Below are positions 14,561-15,600 of a DNA stretch of 15,600 nucleotides, in pieces (positions within the stretch are counted from its first letter, which is position 1; each line of letters opens with the position of its first letter). Position numbers and translations under genes: made by a program. The notes under the pieces are model-generated. The model had not been told where the DNA came from, did not search any database, and saw nothing but the letters and a program-made list of their open reading frames with translations. Location: NCBI GenBank assembly GCA_016938155.1, contig JAFGVF010000346.1, positions 1 to 15,600 of the forward strand, written 5' to 3'. This stretch comes from Candidatus Cloacimonadota bacterium. Its GTDB lineage: Bacteria; Cloacimonadota; Cloacimonadia; Cloacimonadales; JAFGVF01.

Positions 14561-15600
14561 TATCTTACCTCCCAATCTTTATTTATTGTATCTATAAGTA
14601 CCTGAGAAGAATATTTGATAGCTGCATGTTCCAGATTTCTTTGCTCTAATCTATAAAGGGCAACATCCGAATAATTTGATTGATCAACGACACTTGCAAA
14701 GGTTTTAACATTTTCCCAAGAGTGAGTTGTTGCAAAAATTTGAATATTATATTCTTTAGCAATTTGGATGATAGTTTTCCATAATACTTCTAAGGCTTCA
14801 AAATAGAGCCCATTTTCTATTTCATCAATCATCACAAAACCATTTTCGTTTTCAAATATCGCAAGTACTATTGATAACAGCCTATTTATCCCGTCCCCCA
14901 TCAAGTGGAATGGGATTAAACTCTTTTTTCCTGTGTCGGCATAGATGACATTATTTTCTAAAATCTCAATTTTTAACAAGTCCGGTTCAATATTTCTAAG
15001 GATATCAATAATTCTATTCTCCTGCTTTTTCAATTTGATCTTTGTTAGCCTTGTAGCGTCATTTGCCACATGAGAGCTTGACGATAAATAAACACCTAAC
15101 AATTCTTCGATATAATTGCTTGGTTGAGTTATGGATAAACCATTAGTAGTAATGATACTTGAAACATGTGTTACAAAATTCCCTTTTGATGATGTTTTAA
15201 ACTGGTATTGGTATTTTAAACCCGAGATTTTAGCGTTTTGTGTAAATGTATTATTGCTTGGCTCAATCGAACTGAGCTCCACAATTGTCTCTTTTTGATT
15301 TTCTTTCTTATTGGGTGTTATTGATAGATTCCTATACTGCTTGGGTTTTTGGACTTCTGTATTAATTCTAATTGGCTCTTGGATATTGAAATCATGAAAA
15401 AAGGAACGAAATGCTGCATCATCAATTTGCGAATAACTGCGAAAACCATTAATTCTTATTGGAAGTTCTGGATTTGAAGCTCCAATATTTAAAAAGAGTG
15501 CTTCAAGAACAGTAGATTTTCCACTGTTATTTTTTCCTACAAATAGGTTTACTCTGTTTAAGTCAGTTAGACTTAAACTTTTTATTCCCCTAAAATTTTC
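14560..15600 (-). CDS. OLD-like AAA ATPase (AAA_15/AAA_21 type), extreme N-terminus beyond window
   Basis: The frame is open from TAG at 14562-14560 to the right edge, giving 346 residues. The visible start ENFRGIKSLSL followed by Walker A GKNNSGKST (15511-15537) shows that only a few N-terminal residues are missing; such ATPases usually open with a short IKSIxIENF strand. Walker B is GFVMIDEIENG (14809-14841), with catalytic E at 14821-14823. The H-loop is ATTHSWE (His 14722-14724). The signature region reads MGDGINRLLSI, the OLD/AAA_15 variant rather than the ABC-transporter LSGGQ. No TOPRIM domain is fused at the C-terminus; it is supplied by the next gene, translationally coupled by TAGTG. 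It probably forms a soluble ATP-dependent sensor controlling the TOPRIM partner. A GTG at 15282 is internal, not the start. Confidence 0.9.
   Translation of the reverse strand, partial: ENFRGIKSLSLTDLNRVNLFVGKNNSGKSTVLEALFLNIGASNPELPIRINGFRSYSQIDDAAFRSFFHDFNIQEPIRINTEVQKPKQYRNLSITPNKKENQKETIVELSSIEPSNNTFTQNAKISGLKYQYQFKTSSKGNFVTHVSSIITTNGLSITQPSNYIEELLGVYLSSSSHVANDATRLTKIKLKKQENRIIDILRNIEPDLLKIEILENNVIYADTGKKSLIPFHLMGDGINRLLSIVLAIFENENGFVMIDEIENGLYFEALEVLWKTIIQIAKEYNIQIFATTHSWENVKTFASVVDQSNYSDVALYRLEQRNLEHAAIKYSSQVLIDTINKDWEVR

Noticed and set aside
13943..15600. Calling the ATPase/TOPRIM pair PARIS or Gabija outright
   Set aside because: AriB of PARIS belongs to DUF4435, whereas this TOPRIM protein matches the DUF3226 pattern; Gabija needs a fused ATPase-TOPRIM plus a UvrD-like helicase, and neither is present.
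1..15600. CRISPR arrays, tRNA or rRNA genes, insertion sequences with transposase
   Set aside because: No regularly spaced direct repeats, no cloverleaf or rRNA-like sequence, and no transposase or recombinase reading frame were found.

Overview
The window looks like chromosomal DNA from a Gram-negative bacterium of the Fibrobacteres-Chlorobi-Bacteroidetes (FCB) assemblage, most plausibly Cloacimonadota or a close relative. The reasons are two exported proteins with C-terminal type IX-like sorting domains (each with a YPNPF motif and an SG(V/I)YFY motif near the end), a gingipain-type C25 protease, AT-rich intergenic DNA and strong GGAGG ribosome-binding sites. The phylum is an inference from protein style; no rRNA is present.

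Layout. Positions 1-3745 (minus strand) hold a tight three-gene operon: a two-domain RsmC/RlmG-like rRNA methyltransferase, a GAF-GAF histidine-kinase-like protein lacking the key His and Asn, and a receiver protein with an H-box-like segment that runs off the left edge. A 392-base divergent intergenic region separates it from leuS (4138-6618, plus), which ends in a clear hairpin terminator. Between leuS and the convergent gene lies a 249-base non-coding element (6748-6996), bounded by inverted copies of one 21-base sequence and filled with short perfect palindromes. Positions 7032-8570 and 8791-12477 (minus) encode two secreted, surface-sorted proteins: a seven-repeat FG-GAP/VCBS beta-propeller and a multidomain C25 cysteine protease with its own terminator.

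Positions 12478-13053 are mostly non-coding, with a 17-codon mini-ORF. Next is a plus-strand frame, 13054-13800, interrupted by one in-frame TGA at 13261-13263 and followed by a strong terminator; it is a pseudogene, a sequencing error or a recoded gene. From 13943 to the right edge (minus) lies an AT-rich, translationally coupled pair: an OLD-like AAA ATPase and a DUF3226-type TOPRIM protein. The pair resembles ATPase plus TOPRIM anti-phage modules (OLD, Gabija, PARIS) without matching a named one, and is the best candidate for a little-described system.

How the parts work together: the left operon joins signal sensing and phosphotransfer to rRNA modification by co-transcription; leuS is core translation; the two secreted genes probably share one export and anchoring route; the right-hand pair is accessory and probably defensive. 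These functional links are inferred from gene order and motifs.
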